In this document: piece by piece, positions 53,123 to 62,418 of the stretch
Layout: every line of letters starts with the position of its first letter
Numbering within the stretch: the stretch's first letter is position 1
Assembly (NCBI GenBank): GCA_965212195.1
Contig: CBDBUW010000011.1
Location: forward strand, 1 to 64,000
DNA length: 64,000 nucleotides
Direction: 5' to 3'
From: JAJCYK01 sp965212195
GTDB taxonomy: Bacteria; Bacteroidota; Bacteroidia; Cytophagales; Cyclobacteriaceae
Translations under genes and position numbers: made by a program
The notes under the pieces: generated by a model
Seen by the model: the letters and a program-made list of their open reading frames with translations, nothing else
What the model was told of the DNA's origin: nothing
Databases searched by the model: none

Positions 53123-56100
53123 TTAGGGAGCTGCTTTTTCCAGGTGGTGACTTACCCAATTGCGAGCGTTAACAAAGGCCTCCATCCAAGGTGTCACCTG
53201 GTGCTGTTTTTGGTATTCTTCCTGATGGGCCCATTGCCAAGGAAAAATAGAGCGTTCCAAATGGGGCATAATAGCCAGGTGCCGTCCGTCTTGTGAGGCT
53301 ACAGCGGCTACATCGTGATCAGAGCCATTTGGGTTTCCCGGGTAATCTCCATAGCTGTAATAGGCAGCAATGTGATATCGATCTCTTTCAAGAGGGAAAT
53401 TGAACTTTCCTTCTCCATGGGCCACCCAAATGCCCAGGCGGCTGCCAGCCAGGCTGGAAAACATTACGCTTTGGTTCATGGGGATGGTAAGGTTCAGGAA
53501 AGTGGACTCGAACTTTCCGGAATCATTATGCGACATTTTTGGATGCTCTCGGTGTCGGGGATAGATGATGCCCAACTCCATCATGAGTTGGCAGCCATTG
53601 CATACTCCCAGGCTAAGGGTATCGCGGCGTCGGTAAAAATTATCCAAAATTTGCCGGGCCTGTAAATTATACAGAAAAGCACCTGCCCAGCCTTTTGCTG
53701 AACCTAAAACATCGGAATTGCTAAAACCTCCTACGAAGACAATTAAATTGACGTCTTCCAGGGTTTCGCGACCTGTTACCAAATCGGTCATATGCACATC
53801 TTTTACCTCAAATCCTGCCAGAAAAAGGCTATAGGCCATCTCCCGGTCGCCATTTACTCCTTTTTCGCGAATGATGGCCGCTTTACAGACTCTTGGCTCA
53901 TGACCCAGAGGCATTAACTGCATGGACTGGTAGGACCCGGTAAATTGCGGACTGAAATTATATTGCAAGGGTTGCTTTATGTAGTTCACAAAGCGTTTCT
54001 GAGCCAAATCCCCGGCACATTGCTGCTGATCCATGTGAAAAGAGGTTTCAAACCAAAGCTTTCGATGATGGTCCACGGATAAGCTCCAGCTTTCTTCACC
54101 AATGGTTATTTTCACTTGATCCCCGGTAGTGATGGTGCCAATTTCCTGGAAGATCAAACTACGCTTGCCCATGATTTCCTTAACTTTCGCTGTTTCACTC
54201 ACCTGGATGATCACTCCTGGGTTTTCACTGAACATCACTTTAACAGGGTCATCGGCCAAACCACTAAGATTCAGTTCAAGTCCCAAATTTCTTTGAGTGA
54301 AAGTCATCTCCAGCAGAGAGGTTATCAATCCTCCACTGCCGATATCGTGGCCCGCTAGTATCAGGTCCTGATGGATTAAATCCTGCACCGTAGTGAAAGC
54401 TCTTTTAAAATGATCCAGATCATCTACATCCGGGGCTTTATTTCCCAAGGTGCTTAAAATCTGAGCAAAGCTGCTGCCGCCAAGATCCAGTTCGCCGCCG
54501 GAGAAGTTAATATAGATCAAAGTACTATGCTCATGAGGACGCAATACCGGAGTAATTGCTTTACGAATTTGGGTGACATTAGCAGCCGCAGAAACGATGA
54601 CTGTGCCTGGTGCCAGAACGGTCTGGCCATTGCCATACTTTTGTTTCAAGCTAAGAGAATCTTTGCCAGTGGGTACGTTAATACCCAGATCGCAGGCCAT
54701 CTGGCTAAGCGCTTTTACGCCCTCGTACAATCTGGCGTCCTCACCGGGTGATTTTGCTGGCCACATCCAGTTGGCACTGAGGGAAACGCCTTGCAATCCA
54801 TCTTCCAGAGGGGCCCAAATAATATTGGTTAGTGCTTCTGCAACGGAAAGTCTTGACCCGGTGGCAGCGTTAACCAATCCGGCACCGGGGGCATGCCCCA
54901 AGGCTGTGGCTACTCCTTTTTCCCCTAGGTAATCTAGGGCCGCAATCCCCAGATTATTCAAGGGGAGTTGCAGGGGCCCCACGCTCTGCTGCAAGGCCAC
55001 TTTTCCAGTTACGGAACGATCCACTTTGTTGGTCAGCCAGTCTTTACAACCTACGGCCTCCAGTTGCAGCAATTGTTCCAGGTAATCTTTGATCTTTGAT
55101 GAATCATATTGAAGGTCCTTTCTTACTTGGGATTGGCGTTGGTCCTCCAATATGGTTTTCGGTGAACTGCCAAACATGTGGGATAAGTCCCAATCCATAG
55201 GGTAGGGGGGGCTATGGGATTCGAACTTAAAATGCTGATCGCCGGTAATCTCACCCACTTCATAAAAAGGGGAGCGTTCCCTTTCAGCTATACGTTTTAG
55301 AAGTGGCAGGTCCTGGGGTCGCATCACTAGTCCCATTCTTTCCTGACTCTCATTCCCGATGATCTCCTTGGCGCTTAAGGTAGGGTCGCCCACGGGAAGG
55401 GACTCAAGCTTAATGGTGCCACCGGTATCCTCAACCAGTTCAGACAGGCAGTTGAGATGGCCCCCGGCCCCATGATCATGAATGGAGACAATAGGGTTGT
55501 CTGGGTGCTCTGCCATTGCTCGGATAGCATTTGCCACCCGTTTCTGCATTTCCGGGTTGGCCCTTTGTACGGCATTTAACTCAATATTGCTGCCAAATTC
55601 GCCTGTAGCTACGGAGCTTACGGCGCCTCCACCCATACCGATGCGGTAATTATCCCCACCCAGTACTACAATTTGATCCCCTTGCTGAGGAACGTCTTTC
55701 TTACTATCCTGCAGATTACCATACCCGATGCCTCCAGCCAGCATAATTACCTTATCATATCCCAGTACCTGCTGGTCGTCCTGATGCTCGAAAGTGAGGA
55801 CGCTACCGCAAATCAATGGCTGGCCAAATTTGTTGCCGAAATCACTAGCACCATTGGAAGCTTTTATCAGTAAGTCCATGGGAGTTTGGTATAGCCACTG
55901 GCGCGCTTTAATACGCTCTTCCCAAGGTTTTCCGGGGCTGTTTCTACTATAGGGTGTCATGTAAACCGCCGTGCCGGCCAAAGGAATACTGGCCTTGCCA
56001 CCTGCTAGGCGGTCTCGTATCTCACCACCGGTGCCCGTGGAGGCCCCATTGAAAGGCTCAACGGTGGTGGGGAAATTGTGAGTCTCCGCTTTTAGTGAAA

Positions 56101-56818
56101 CTACTGATTCGATATCCTGAACTTCAAAGAAGTCCGGCTTATCCTGTGTTTTGGGAGCAAATTGCTGGATGCGAGGCCCACGATAAAATGCCACATTGTC
56201 CTTATAGGCGCTTATCAGTTTATTGGGGTTTAGCCGGGAAGTTTCCTTAATCCATTCAAAGAGGCTCTTTTCCTGGACCTGTCCATCGATTATAAACTGA
56301 CCGTTGAAGATCTTATGTCGACAATGTTCGCTGTTGACCTGCGAAAAGCCGAAAACCTCACTATCGGTTAGATCTCTGGACAACGATCGGCCAACTTCCT
56401 GCAAATAGGCTATTTCATCTTCACTTAAAGCAAGGCCATGCTCTTGGTTATATGCTGCAATATCCTGTATGAATTGAACCGGTTCGGGAGTATGATCAAT
56501 TTCGAAGATCGACTGATCCAAATTAGCATATTGGTGCTGCAGCATAGGATCGTAATGCTGTCCTTCTGAAGCCTGCTCAAAGCGTTCAATACGTTCAATA
56601 TTTTGTATACCCATATTTTGGGTGATCTCTACAGCGTTGGTACTCCAGGGGGTGATCATCTCTTTCCTGGGACCGATATGGGAACCGGTAAGGCTATCCG
56701 ATATGGTTTCGGCGTTACCAAAGAGCCAACGCAATTTTGATTGGGTTTCTAGATCGAGGTTCTGATCGGATTGAACAGCGTAAACCGGGAGATCTTGCCC
56801 GGTAAAAAATGTTATCAT
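53123..56818 (-). CDS. purL: Phosphoribosylformylglycinamidine synthase (single-chain PurL)
   Basis: A 1231-residue single-chain enzyme that converts FGAR, glutamine and ATP to FGAM in purine synthesis. It is the large type with all domains: N-terminal region, linker (ALSEDEIAYLQEVG), two AIRS-like halves (SLKAETHNFPTTVEPFNGASTGTGGEIRD; VPTGKDSLSLKQKYG), and a C-terminal glutaminase with VCNGCQLMMELGI and AHGEGKFNFP. Thus no PurQ/PurS is needed. The ATG at 56818 lies 34 bases after a TACATTTG element. It diverges from nothing nearby and lies between tRNA-Gln and the cyclase gene. Confidence 0.96.
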   Translation of the reverse strand: MITFFTGQDLPVYAVQSDQNLDLETQSKLRWLFGNAETISDSLTGSHIGPRKEMITPWSTNAVEITQNMGIQNIERIERFEQASEGQHYDPMLQHQYANLDQSIFEIDHTPEPVQFIQDIAAYNQEHGLALSEDEIAYLQEVGRSLSRDLTDSEVFGFSQVNSEHCRHKIFNGQFIIDGQVQEKSLFEWIKETSRLNPNKLISAYKDNVAFYRGPRIQQFAPKTQDKPDFFEVQDIESVVSLKAETHNFPTTVEPFNGASTGTGGEIRDRLAGGKASIPLAGTAVYMTPYSRNSPGKPWEERIKARQWLYQTPMDLLIKASNGASDFGNKFGQPLICGSVLTFEHQDDQQVLGYDKVIMLAGGIGYGNLQDSKKDVPQQGDQIVVLGGDNYRIGMGGGAVSSVATGEFGSNIELNAVQRANPEMQKRVANAIRAMAEHPDNPIVSIHDHGAGGHLNCLSELVEDTGGTIKLESLPVGDPTLSAKEIIGNESQERMGLVMRPQDLPLLKRIAERERSPFYEVGEITGDQHFKFESHSPPYPMDWDLSHMFGSSPKTILEDQRQSQVRKDLQYDSSKIKDYLEQLLQLEAVGCKDWLTNKVDRSVTGKVALQQSVGPLQLPLNNLGIAALDYLGEKGVATALGHAPGAGLVNAATGSRLSVAEALTNIIWAPLEDGLQGVSLSANWMWPAKSPGEDARLYEGVKALSQMACDLGINVPTGKDSLSLKQKYGNGQTVLAPGTVIVSAAANVTQIRKAITPVLRPHEHSTLIYINFSGGELDLGGSSFAQILSTLGNKAPDVDDLDHFKRAFTTVQDLIHQDLILAGHDIGSGGLITSLLEMTFTQRNLGLELNLSGLADDPVKVMFSENPGVIIQVSETAKVKEIMGKRSLIFQEIGTITTGDQVKITIGEESWSLSVDHHRKLWFETSFHMDQQQCAGDLAQKRFVNYIKQPLQYNFSPQFTGSYQSMQLMPLGHEPRVCKAAIIREKGVNGDREMAYSLFLAGFEVKDVHMTDLVTGRETLEDVNLIVFVGGFSNSDVLGSAKGWAGAFLYNLQARQILDNFYRRRDTLSLGVCNGCQLMMELGIIYPRHREHPKMSHNDSGKFESTFLNLTIPMNQSVMFSSLAGSRLGIWVAHGEGKFNFPLERDRYHIAAYYSYGDYPGNPNGSDHDVAAVASQDGRHLAIMPHLERSIFPWQWAHQEEYQKQHQVTPWMEAFVNARNWVSHHLEKAAP

Positions 56819-56852
56819 GGACTCTTTTTAATTAGCAGGAGCATCTATGAGG

Positions 56853-56860
56853 CAAATGTA
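56853..56860 (-). promoter_or_regulatory. Candidate -7 element of purL
   Basis: Reads TACATTTG on the minus strand, matching TAnnTTTG, 34 bases before the start. The region also lies downstream of the cyclase gene, so this marks a separate transcript. Confidence 0.5.
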
Positions 56861-56899
56861 TAAAAACCCCACTATATGGAGAAAACCGAAGCAATAATT

Positions 56900-57961
56900 T
56901 CAGGCATTTATTTCTTCTACTGAGTATAGTTTTACCTTGTGTTTCTTTCCTCTGGGTATTATTTCTTCTTGAAATTTTAGGTGGAAGCCATTACCAGCGC
57001 TTAGCTGTTCGGCAATTTCTGCGGAAACCAACCAATCACAATGCAACCTTTTACAATCTTCCCGAATCCTGGCTGCTGTGTTTAGTACATCACCCACATA
57101 AACAATTTCTTTTTTTATTTCACCCACCCAGGTAACCAATACACTTCCATGGTGAACCCCTGCTCTAAATTGTGGAAAGAAGCCAAACTTCTGTAGATAG
57201 TGTTTCCGTTTGCTTGCAATAGTCGCTTTCATTTGCTGTATACAACGAATGATATTTTGATTTTCAAACCCTTTTTTTTCTGGCCAGCTCAAGATTATTT
57301 CGTCTCCGACGTATTGATATATTTCTGCTTGGGAGATCCATATGGCTTCTGTTAGATCCGAATAGTAGTCCTTTAGGAATAACCCGAATTTGTAATGGCC
57401 CAATTTTTCAGCAATGGAAGTTGAATCTTTAAGATCGATGAAGGCAAAAGCTCTGGACACTTCTTTTGGTTGGTGATACCGACCCAAGATGAAGCTCATC
57501 AGCTCCCCTTTGCGGTGCAGTCCATTGATTTGAGTAATAGTCAAAACTACTATCATGATTAAAAAAACGCTAACTAGATTTATTACATAGGTCTCATTCC
57601 GCAGGTAATAAATAATTCCCCCTGAAAAAGAATGCTGTCCGGATATCACATGCCAAAATCCATTGACGATGGTTAACCAAAGAGTAATAACCAAGGTATA
57701 GGCAAATGTTCTTGCTATGACCAAATAGAGGAAAGTTCTTTGCAAGAATTTTTCTTTGAAAAATGCTTCAAATGTCGCCAATGTGAGGGCGATCAATACA
57801 GCGGTAACTACACTGCGTATAATCAAAGGTAGAAATGCCTGCGGATCCCCTATAGCTTCTCGAATTGGGTACTCCACCAGCGAATAGACAGAACCAATGA
57901 TTACTCCAAAAAGCAAATACTGTTTGGTTCGGAATTTATCCATGGGCTGTAGCATATCCAT
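56900..57961 (-). CDS. Membrane class III nucleotide cyclase
   Basis: About 353 residues: four or five N-terminal hydrophobic segments (YLLFGVIIGSVYSLV, AVLIALTLATFEAFF, LYLVIARTFAYTLVI, VSVFLIMIVVLTITQI) and a C-terminal cyclase domain with AFAFIDLKDSTSIAEKLG (first metal Asp), YQYVGDEIILSW (second) and VYVGDVLNTAARI (Asn/Arg transition-state residues). It probably makes cAMP; the purine specificity is not certain. No known sensor domain is visible. Start: the ATG at 57961 is preferred to a GTG at 57979, since a TATATTGG -7 element (complement of 57991-57998) would leave only a few bases before the GTG. Confidence 0.85.
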   Translation of the reverse strand: MDMLQPMDKFRTKQYLLFGVIIGSVYSLVEYPIREAIGDPQAFLPLIIRSVVTAVLIALTLATFEAFFKEKFLQRTFLYLVIARTFAYTLVITLWLTIVNGFWHVISGQHSFSGGIIYYLRNETYVINLVSVFLIMIVVLTITQINGLHRKGELMSFILGRYHQPKEVSRAFAFIDLKDSTSIAEKLGHYKFGLFLKDYYSDLTEAIWISQAEIYQYVGDEIILSWPEKKGFENQNIIRCIQQMKATIASKRKHYLQKFGFFPQFRAGVHHGSVLVTWVGEIKKEIVYVGDVLNTAARIREDCKRLHCDWLVSAEIAEQLSAGNGFHLKFQEEIIPRGKKHKVKLYSVEEINA

Positions 57962-58134
57962 ATAGATAGACTGATCCACATCAGGTTACCCCAATATAGT
58001 CAGTTATCTGCTTACAAATACGAAACTCCCTGAGCATTTCAGCGGGTATACGCTAATCAGCGGGTGTTAATCAGGGCATCGATCCCAGACCGGTGATGGA
58101 GAGGATTATAATCCGACCCAGCCTCTAGAATGCA

Positions 58135-58527
58135 TTACAAATGCTCAATTCGAATGTGACGTCTTTGCTCCCTGCTTAATTTGCGGAAAGGCAGGTGTAT
58201 GGTAAGACTTTCCTCTTCGTAGTGAGCATATATGCCATCCGAATCCACGTAACCGGGTATTTGGAATGATCGGCTGAACATAGGGTGTAGCAGTGCGGCC
58301 TCCTTAAAAGGGTGATGACAGTACAGACTTACCTTTAATCGGTGAAAATCAAGAAATATATCAAAAGCATCCGCTTGAACGCTGGGAGCTTTAATTTGGA
58401 TAATAAATTCGTCGTTACTCTTATTAATTCCAACTTGAGGCTCCACACATCCACCGTTCAAGGTATTGAGCACATCTCCCTGTTTCAGCAGGTTGATCAA
58501 AACCTTTTTGTTCTTCAATAAATTCAT
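58135..58527 (-). CDS. Hsp20/alpha-crystallin-like protein
   Basis: A 130-residue small heat-shock-like protein. The core runs FIIQIKAPSVQADAFDIFLDFHRLKVSLYC and FSRSFQIPGYVDSDGIYAHYEEESLTIHLPFRK, the alpha-crystallin beta-sandwich, followed by a tail RRHIRIEHL with an I-x-I motif used for oligomer contacts. The N-terminal arm is short (about 35 residues). It is divergent from typical Hsp20. It would be a holdase chaperone. Promoter not clear. Confidence 0.75.
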   Translation of the reverse strand: MNLLKNKKVLINLLKQGDVLNTLNGGCVEPQVGINKSNDEFIIQIKAPSVQADAFDIFLDFHRLKVSLYCHHPFKEAALLHPMFSRSFQIPGYVDSDGIYAHYEEESLTIHLPFRKLSREQRRHIRIEHL

Positions 58528-58632
58528 TTTTGCCTCCTATAACAATCTATCTGCTTTAAGGATAACAAAATGCGTACCAACCCTTAAAAAGCCCATTTTA
58601 GACCATTAATGATGACAAAATGGCAAAAATAC

Positions 58633-59148
58633 CTACTTCGCGGCGTTGAAAGTGAACCTGGTAAAGATCTCCTGGATAGCTGATTCAATTTTTTGGGATC
58701 TTTCTTCTCTTTTACCCCGTAGCGTTAGATCGGCAGTACCGGTCCAGGCGGTTTTTTGGTTTTTAAGATCTTTTAGTACCACTTCAATAAGTAATTCTAC
58801 GGATTGGGTGTTGCCGTAATCCACTGAAGGATAATAGCCATAGTAATAGGGGTCGTAATAGGAACTGCGATTTGCTGCGTTACCTAAACCTGAACTCACC
58901 TGGTATTCTACCAGCAGGTCTGCATTTAAATGATAGCGATACCCCCGGGCCTCCATTTCCGAAGCGATTAACTCTCCCCATCGTTCGTATGTGGCAAACC
59001 CTCGTGGAGATATCTCGGCCAGTTTTTCATGGGATTCCAGTTTAAAGGTCCGGTATTCCTCGAATCGAGCTCCTTCATGGGGATAGCTGATTATCTTGGT
59101 ACCGCTGCATGCGGTTAAAAACAGCGCTATAATGAGGTAAAATCTCAT
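58633..59148 (-). CDS. DUF4136 lipoprotein
   Basis: A 171-residue lipoprotein (FYLIIALFLTAC, Cys14) with the DUF4136 fold: FEEYRTFKLE, RWGELIASEMEARGYRYHLNADLLVEYQ, VELLIEVVLKDLKNQKTAWTGTADL. A Tyr/Gly-rich stretch (YYDPYYYGYYPSVDYG) in the middle is a known family feature. It is outer-membrane or periplasmic with unknown role. The start is ATG 59148, since the 59151 codon is TTG. Confidence 0.87.
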   Translation of the reverse strand: MRFYLIIALFLTACSGTKIISYPHEGARFEEYRTFKLESHEKLAEISPRGFATYERWGELIASEMEARGYRYHLNADLLVEYQVSSGLGNAANRSSYYDPYYYGYYPSVDYGNTQSVELLIEVVLKDLKNQKTAWTGTADLTLRGKREERSQKIESAIQEIFTRFTFNAAK

Positions 59149-59182
59149 CAAAGAAATTTGATGTTGGATCCATCAAAGCTAA

Positions 59183-60415
59183 CTAAAAATAACTGGCAAA
59201 GCCAAATTGGTAGCCTACGGTGCGGGTGGTGGGATTACCCAGTAAGTCGCGTTCCCATTGGTATCTGAAGTTGGCTTTTAGCACAGTATTGGTGCCGAAT
59301 CGCAAACTGATCCCCGGAACTAAAGCCCATATCTGATGGTATTTATTGGTTCCGGTTTCTTCAAAGGTACCCACATTATAATCCACAAACTCAGTTCTTA
59401 AGCTGGCATTCACTGTGGTCCGCTGCCATTTCCACAAGGAACCTTTTCTTAAAGGGTAAATCAGATCGGTGTGCCAGCCCCATTGTTGATCCCCAAAATC
59501 CGGTCCCAAGGAAACCGGAACGTTGACATGTGTCCAGACCCATTCCCCTAGGATCTGCAATTTCTTAATGGTAAGATTATAGTCCAGGGCCCAGAGGTAA
59601 AGGCTTCGTTTTTCATCGATGGTCAGCCCGTCCTCCTGGTAAGTATTATATCTTCCCCCATAAAATGATGCCCCCACCTCACCGGTCTGATTGAATCGTA
59701 ATCCTAAGCGTCCGGTTAAGCTGGGACTTCCGTTATTGTCCTCGGCAAATCGCTCTTCTGCTTTTCCTTGAGACAAGTCTGTACGCCCAATAGCGTTATT
59801 GACTATGCCATCTTGTAGGCCATTGACCAAATACACCTCGTAGGTTATTAACTGTAAACCTGGGATCAAAGGCTTGTTCATAGTGATATCTCCATGGAAA
59901 CCGAAGCCCACTTCCGAGAGAGTGGCTGGAATGATGGTGGTAGAAACCAAAGGGCGATCAATAAACTCCCACTTGGGGCCATCGTGATTTTGATTGAAGT
60001 ATCCTACTGGGGGCAACAGTATTCCGGCCCGAAAAACAAAGGCTGGATCCAGTTCGAAGTCTAGCAGGGCAGTCTCCAGGGCAATTTCCTCCGTACCATG
60101 CTCAAATTCTAATTCCGAAATGAACTTAATAAAGTCTGCTACGCTGGCATAGAGAAAAATATTGAATCTACGCAGCTCCATGGAAAATCCGTCGCTGACG
60201 CCTTCAGTAGAAAAATAGTTGGTGTTTCCTTCTATATAGCCGCCGATGGCAGTGGAGCTCTTCCCCAATTGACCCTGCAACACAAAGGGCCGGTCAAAGA
60301 TGGCCCCTTTGTTGGTGGTCAAATCCAGGGTGTCTTGCTCAGATACCTGAGCGTAAACTGAGGAACAGATCCCGGAAAGCATCAGGTATATTATGGTGGG
60401 AAGCCAACGATTCAT
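59183..60415 (-). CDS. Outer-membrane beta-barrel, porin-like
   Basis: A 410-residue protein with signal peptide (LPTIIYLMLSGICSSVYAQ) and many amphipathic strands ending with the aromatic QFGFASYF typical of barrels. Segments such as FVLQGQLGKSSTAIGGYIEGNTNYF and FRAGILLPPVGYFNQNHDGPKWEFIDRPL resemble phosphate-selective (OprO/P-like) porins; ion specificity is not readable. It ends an operon with the Rieske and di-heme genes, overlapping the Rieske stop by four bases (ATGA). Confidence 0.82.
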   Translation of the reverse strand: MNRWLPTIIYLMLSGICSSVYAQVSEQDTLDLTTNKGAIFDRPFVLQGQLGKSSTAIGGYIEGNTNYFSTEGVSDGFSMELRRFNIFLYASVADFIKFISELEFEHGTEEIALETALLDFELDPAFVFRAGILLPPVGYFNQNHDGPKWEFIDRPLVSTTIIPATLSEVGFGFHGDITMNKPLIPGLQLITYEVYLVNGLQDGIVNNAIGRTDLSQGKAEERFAEDNNGSPSLTGRLGLRFNQTGEVGASFYGGRYNTYQEDGLTIDEKRSLYLWALDYNLTIKKLQILGEWVWTHVNVPVSLGPDFGDQQWGWHTDLIYPLRKGSLWKWQRTTVNASLRTEFVDYNVGTFEETGTNKYHQIWALVPGISLRFGTNTVLKANFRYQWERDLLGNPTTRTVGYQFGFASYF

Positions 60416-60825
60416 CGTAGATGGATATGAGTTTGGTCGTGCCAGGTTTCGAAGCTGAACAGTTCCTTTTCAGCCGGTCCTGTTAAGACCTGGCCCGAAT
60501 TGCTGAATTCACTTCCATGACAGGGGCATTTAAGCACCTGAGTGCCTGGTCTCACTTCACATTTTTTATGGGTACACTCTAACAGAAGTGCCGTATAATT
60601 ATCACCGTTCTTTCTTAAATAAATGGGGGCAGGAAGTCTGGGATTCCTGACTAAAACAAATTCGCCGTCATTCCATGCAGATTTCTCAACGGACAAAGTT
60701 TGGTCTTCCAGAGTAGCGTCTAGGTATTGTACAGCCGTACAGTTGGTGGTAAGACCTACCAGTCCGCTACACAGCCCGGCGCTTGCCCAGGAACTGGTTT
60801 TTACAAATTTTCGTCGGTTTAACAT
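60412..60825 (-). CDS. Rieske [2Fe-2S] protein with Tat-like signal
   Basis: A 137-residue exported iron-sulfur protein. N-terminal RRKFVKTSSWASAGL is a twin-arginine-like signal. The cluster ligands are CTHKKC (C84, H86) and CPCHGSEFS (C100, H103), and C89/C102 could form the usual disulfide. It would carry electrons in the periplasm, possibly between the di-heme protein and the barrel's partner. Starts overlap as TAATG with the upstream gene, so they are made together. Confidence 0.93.
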   Translation of the reverse strand: MLNRRKFVKTSSWASAGLCSGLVGLTTNCTAVQYLDATLEDQTLSVEKSAWNDGEFVLVRNPRLPAPIYLRKNGDNYTALLLECTHKKCEVRPGTQVLKCPCHGSEFSNSGQVLTGPAEKELFSFETWHDQTHIHLR

Positions 60826-62045
60826 TATAATGATTCTAAAAAACGAATGACCTGATCCTTTTCATCGGTGCTCAATTCCTCAAATGCAGTTTTACTGAAC
60901 TCAGCCTCTCCCCCGTGAATCATTATGGCTTCTTCTAATGACTTGGCGCGACCGTCGTGCATAAGATGAATGGCTCCTCCCTGACTGTCGGCGGATAAAC
61001 CGATTCCCCATAGAGGTGGTGTCCTCCACTCGGAACTTTGTTCGGAAGCTTCTACGAATCCATCGTCGAGGCCTGCACCCATGTCGTGGAGCAGCAAATC
61101 GGTATAGGGGTGTATCACTTGTTCTGCTAAAGGGGCGATGTTACTATTGCCAGTGGTGAGCGTGGGGAGATGACAGCTGGCGCACCCGATTTCCTCGAAT
61201 AATAACTTTCCCGATTGCACCAATGGATCATTTTGGTCTCTGGGTAATGGAGGTTTTAATGTTTGCAAATAGAAAACCACAGTTTGTACAGTGGCAGCTG
61301 CAAGTTCCGGATCAACTATTGGATCAGTGTTCACGTCCGAAACGGCATAATTTATAGGATCTTCACTATCGAAGTCCGTGGTGATACCCATATCTTGTTT
61401 ATAGGCTCCCACAGTTTGTTGCAGCAGATCTATAGCTCCTGATTTTTTTCCGAACCGTCCAATATATTGGCCACTGGCATTTGGGATATGATGAGTTTTA
61501 GGTTGGAAGAATTCCGGGGCATTTACGTAATTCAATTCCCCGCTTACCAATCCCTGGCTCTTCTGGTTAGCTACCAAATCAATCAACGTTTGGTCAGAGA
61601 CAGCTTCAAGCAGCCCCAAACCGGTTACAGCGGGCGCTATTAGTTGAGTAACTACTTCGGCTTCGGATGGGATCTGCTCCGCCACATATCCGGCAATGGC
61701 TCTATTTTGCAGTTGGGGACCGCCTAGGTCCAATAAGTGATCAAATTGACCATTTCGCATCCGACCGAATCGGGTCAGTATCGTGGATGGATGCCCCTTG
61801 CCATCTCCGGAGTGGCAACCTCCACAGGAAGTCGACACGAATATCGGCCCTAAGCCTGCTTCAGGTGAAAAGATCTCATCGTTAAAGGCCACATCTCCTT
61901 TTATGAATAGCCCATGTTGAGTAGGTGAAAGTCCTTCCACAGGGCCATCCAGGATTTCATTTTCAGCAGGGGGTTCCACCAAAAACTCCTCACAGGCCAA
62001 TAATACCGGTAACAGGATTGTGAGTAAAAGAGTTTTAGCAGACAT
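60825..62045 (-). CDS. Di-heme oxidoreductase family lipoprotein (DHOR/DUF1111)
   Basis: A 406-residue exported c-type cytochrome. Signal ends LLPVLLAC (Cys18). Heme sites CGGCH (residues 74-78) and CASCH near 285. The C-terminal AIHLMHDGRAKSLEEAIMIHGG is typical of the DHOR/DUF1111 (thiol oxidoreductase-like) family, distantly related to MauG/cytochrome c peroxidases. Natural substrate unknown. In other Bacteroidota these genes are often near imelysin or iron-uptake genes; here the partners are a Rieske protein and a barrel. It is first in the operon with promoter at 62060-62089. Confidence 0.9.
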   Translation of the reverse strand: MSAKTLLLTILLPVLLACEEFLVEPPAENEILDGPVEGLSPTQHGLFIKGDVAFNDEIFSPEAGLGPIFVSTSCGGCHSGDGKGHPSTILTRFGRMRNGQFDHLLDLGGPQLQNRAIAGYVAEQIPSEAEVVTQLIAPAVTGLGLLEAVSDQTLIDLVANQKSQGLVSGELNYVNAPEFFQPKTHHIPNASGQYIGRFGKKSGAIDLLQQTVGAYKQDMGITTDFDSEDPINYAVSDVNTDPIVDPELAAATVQTVVFYLQTLKPPLPRDQNDPLVQSGKLLFEEIGCASCHLPTLTTGNSNIAPLAEQVIHPYTDLLLHDMGAGLDDGFVEASEQSSEWRTPPLWGIGLSADSQGGAIHLMHDGRAKSLEEAIMIHGGEAEFSKTAFEELSTDEKDQVIRFLESL

Positions 62046-62059
62046 AAATATATTTTATA

Positions 62060-62089
62060 CAAATTTATCAAATATATTAAAATAAGCAA
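62060..62089 (-). promoter_or_regulatory. Near-consensus promoter of the di-heme/Rieske/porin operon
   Basis: On the minus strand, TTG (complement of 62087-62089), then exactly 19 bases, then TAAATTTG (complement of 62060-62067). It matches TTG-N19-TAnnTTTG fully. The ATG at 62045 is 14 bases further, so the leader is very short. Confidence 0.75.
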
Positions 62090-62098
62090 AAAATAATA

Positions 62099-62160
62099 TT
62101 TAGACATATCTAAAAATTAGCACGTATAAATACGTATTTTTAAAAAAGCGTGTTATTACT
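62099..62160 (+). promoter_or_regulatory. Composite element, second copy (inverted repeat plus ACGTATAAATACGTAT)
   Basis: TTTAGA-CATA-TCTAAA (62099-62114) is an inverted repeat, followed by ACGTATAAATACGTAT (62122-62137) and CGTGTTATTACT (62149-62160). The order and spacing match the region 44334-44400. Located just upstream of the di-heme promoter (-55 to -115 from the ATG), in a place suited for an activator. Confidence 0.6.
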
Positions 62161-62218
62161 CTTACCCCAATGGCCAGGAATTCCTAAATTGTTGAATGTA
62201 ATTTCACTATCCTAACTT

Positions 62219-62251
62219 AAAATTTCCTCCCTGTAACGGGGAGGAAATTTT
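62219..62251. terminator. Hairpin, possible bidirectional terminator
   Basis: A 13-bp perfect stem (AAAATTTCCTCCC with GGGAGGAAATTTT) and a 7-base loop. The T run is only four bases on either strand, so its function is uncertain; it may end a transcript from either side. Confidence 0.55.
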
Positions 62252-62418
62252 AGACCCAAGGAGATGAAAAATTCCATCATTATTGATAATAGCAATTCTC
62301 ATTTTGCGCTTCGCTTCCTAGCTTGTTTTAAAAGTTTATTAAGTTGGGGTGTAGCTTAATCCCGAGTAGTCTCTTCCGTTGCTGCTACCCTAATCTATCA
62401 GATAGCGAAGGTTTGCTA

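Noticed and set aside
58039..58065. Two copies of CAGCGGGT near 58040 and 58058
   Set aside because: Only eight bases each and not symmetric; could be chance, with no gene effect evident.
62264..62359. 31-codon frame with AAGGAG before the ATG
   Set aside because: The purine stretch touches the ATG, too close for a ribosome site, and the peptide has no features.
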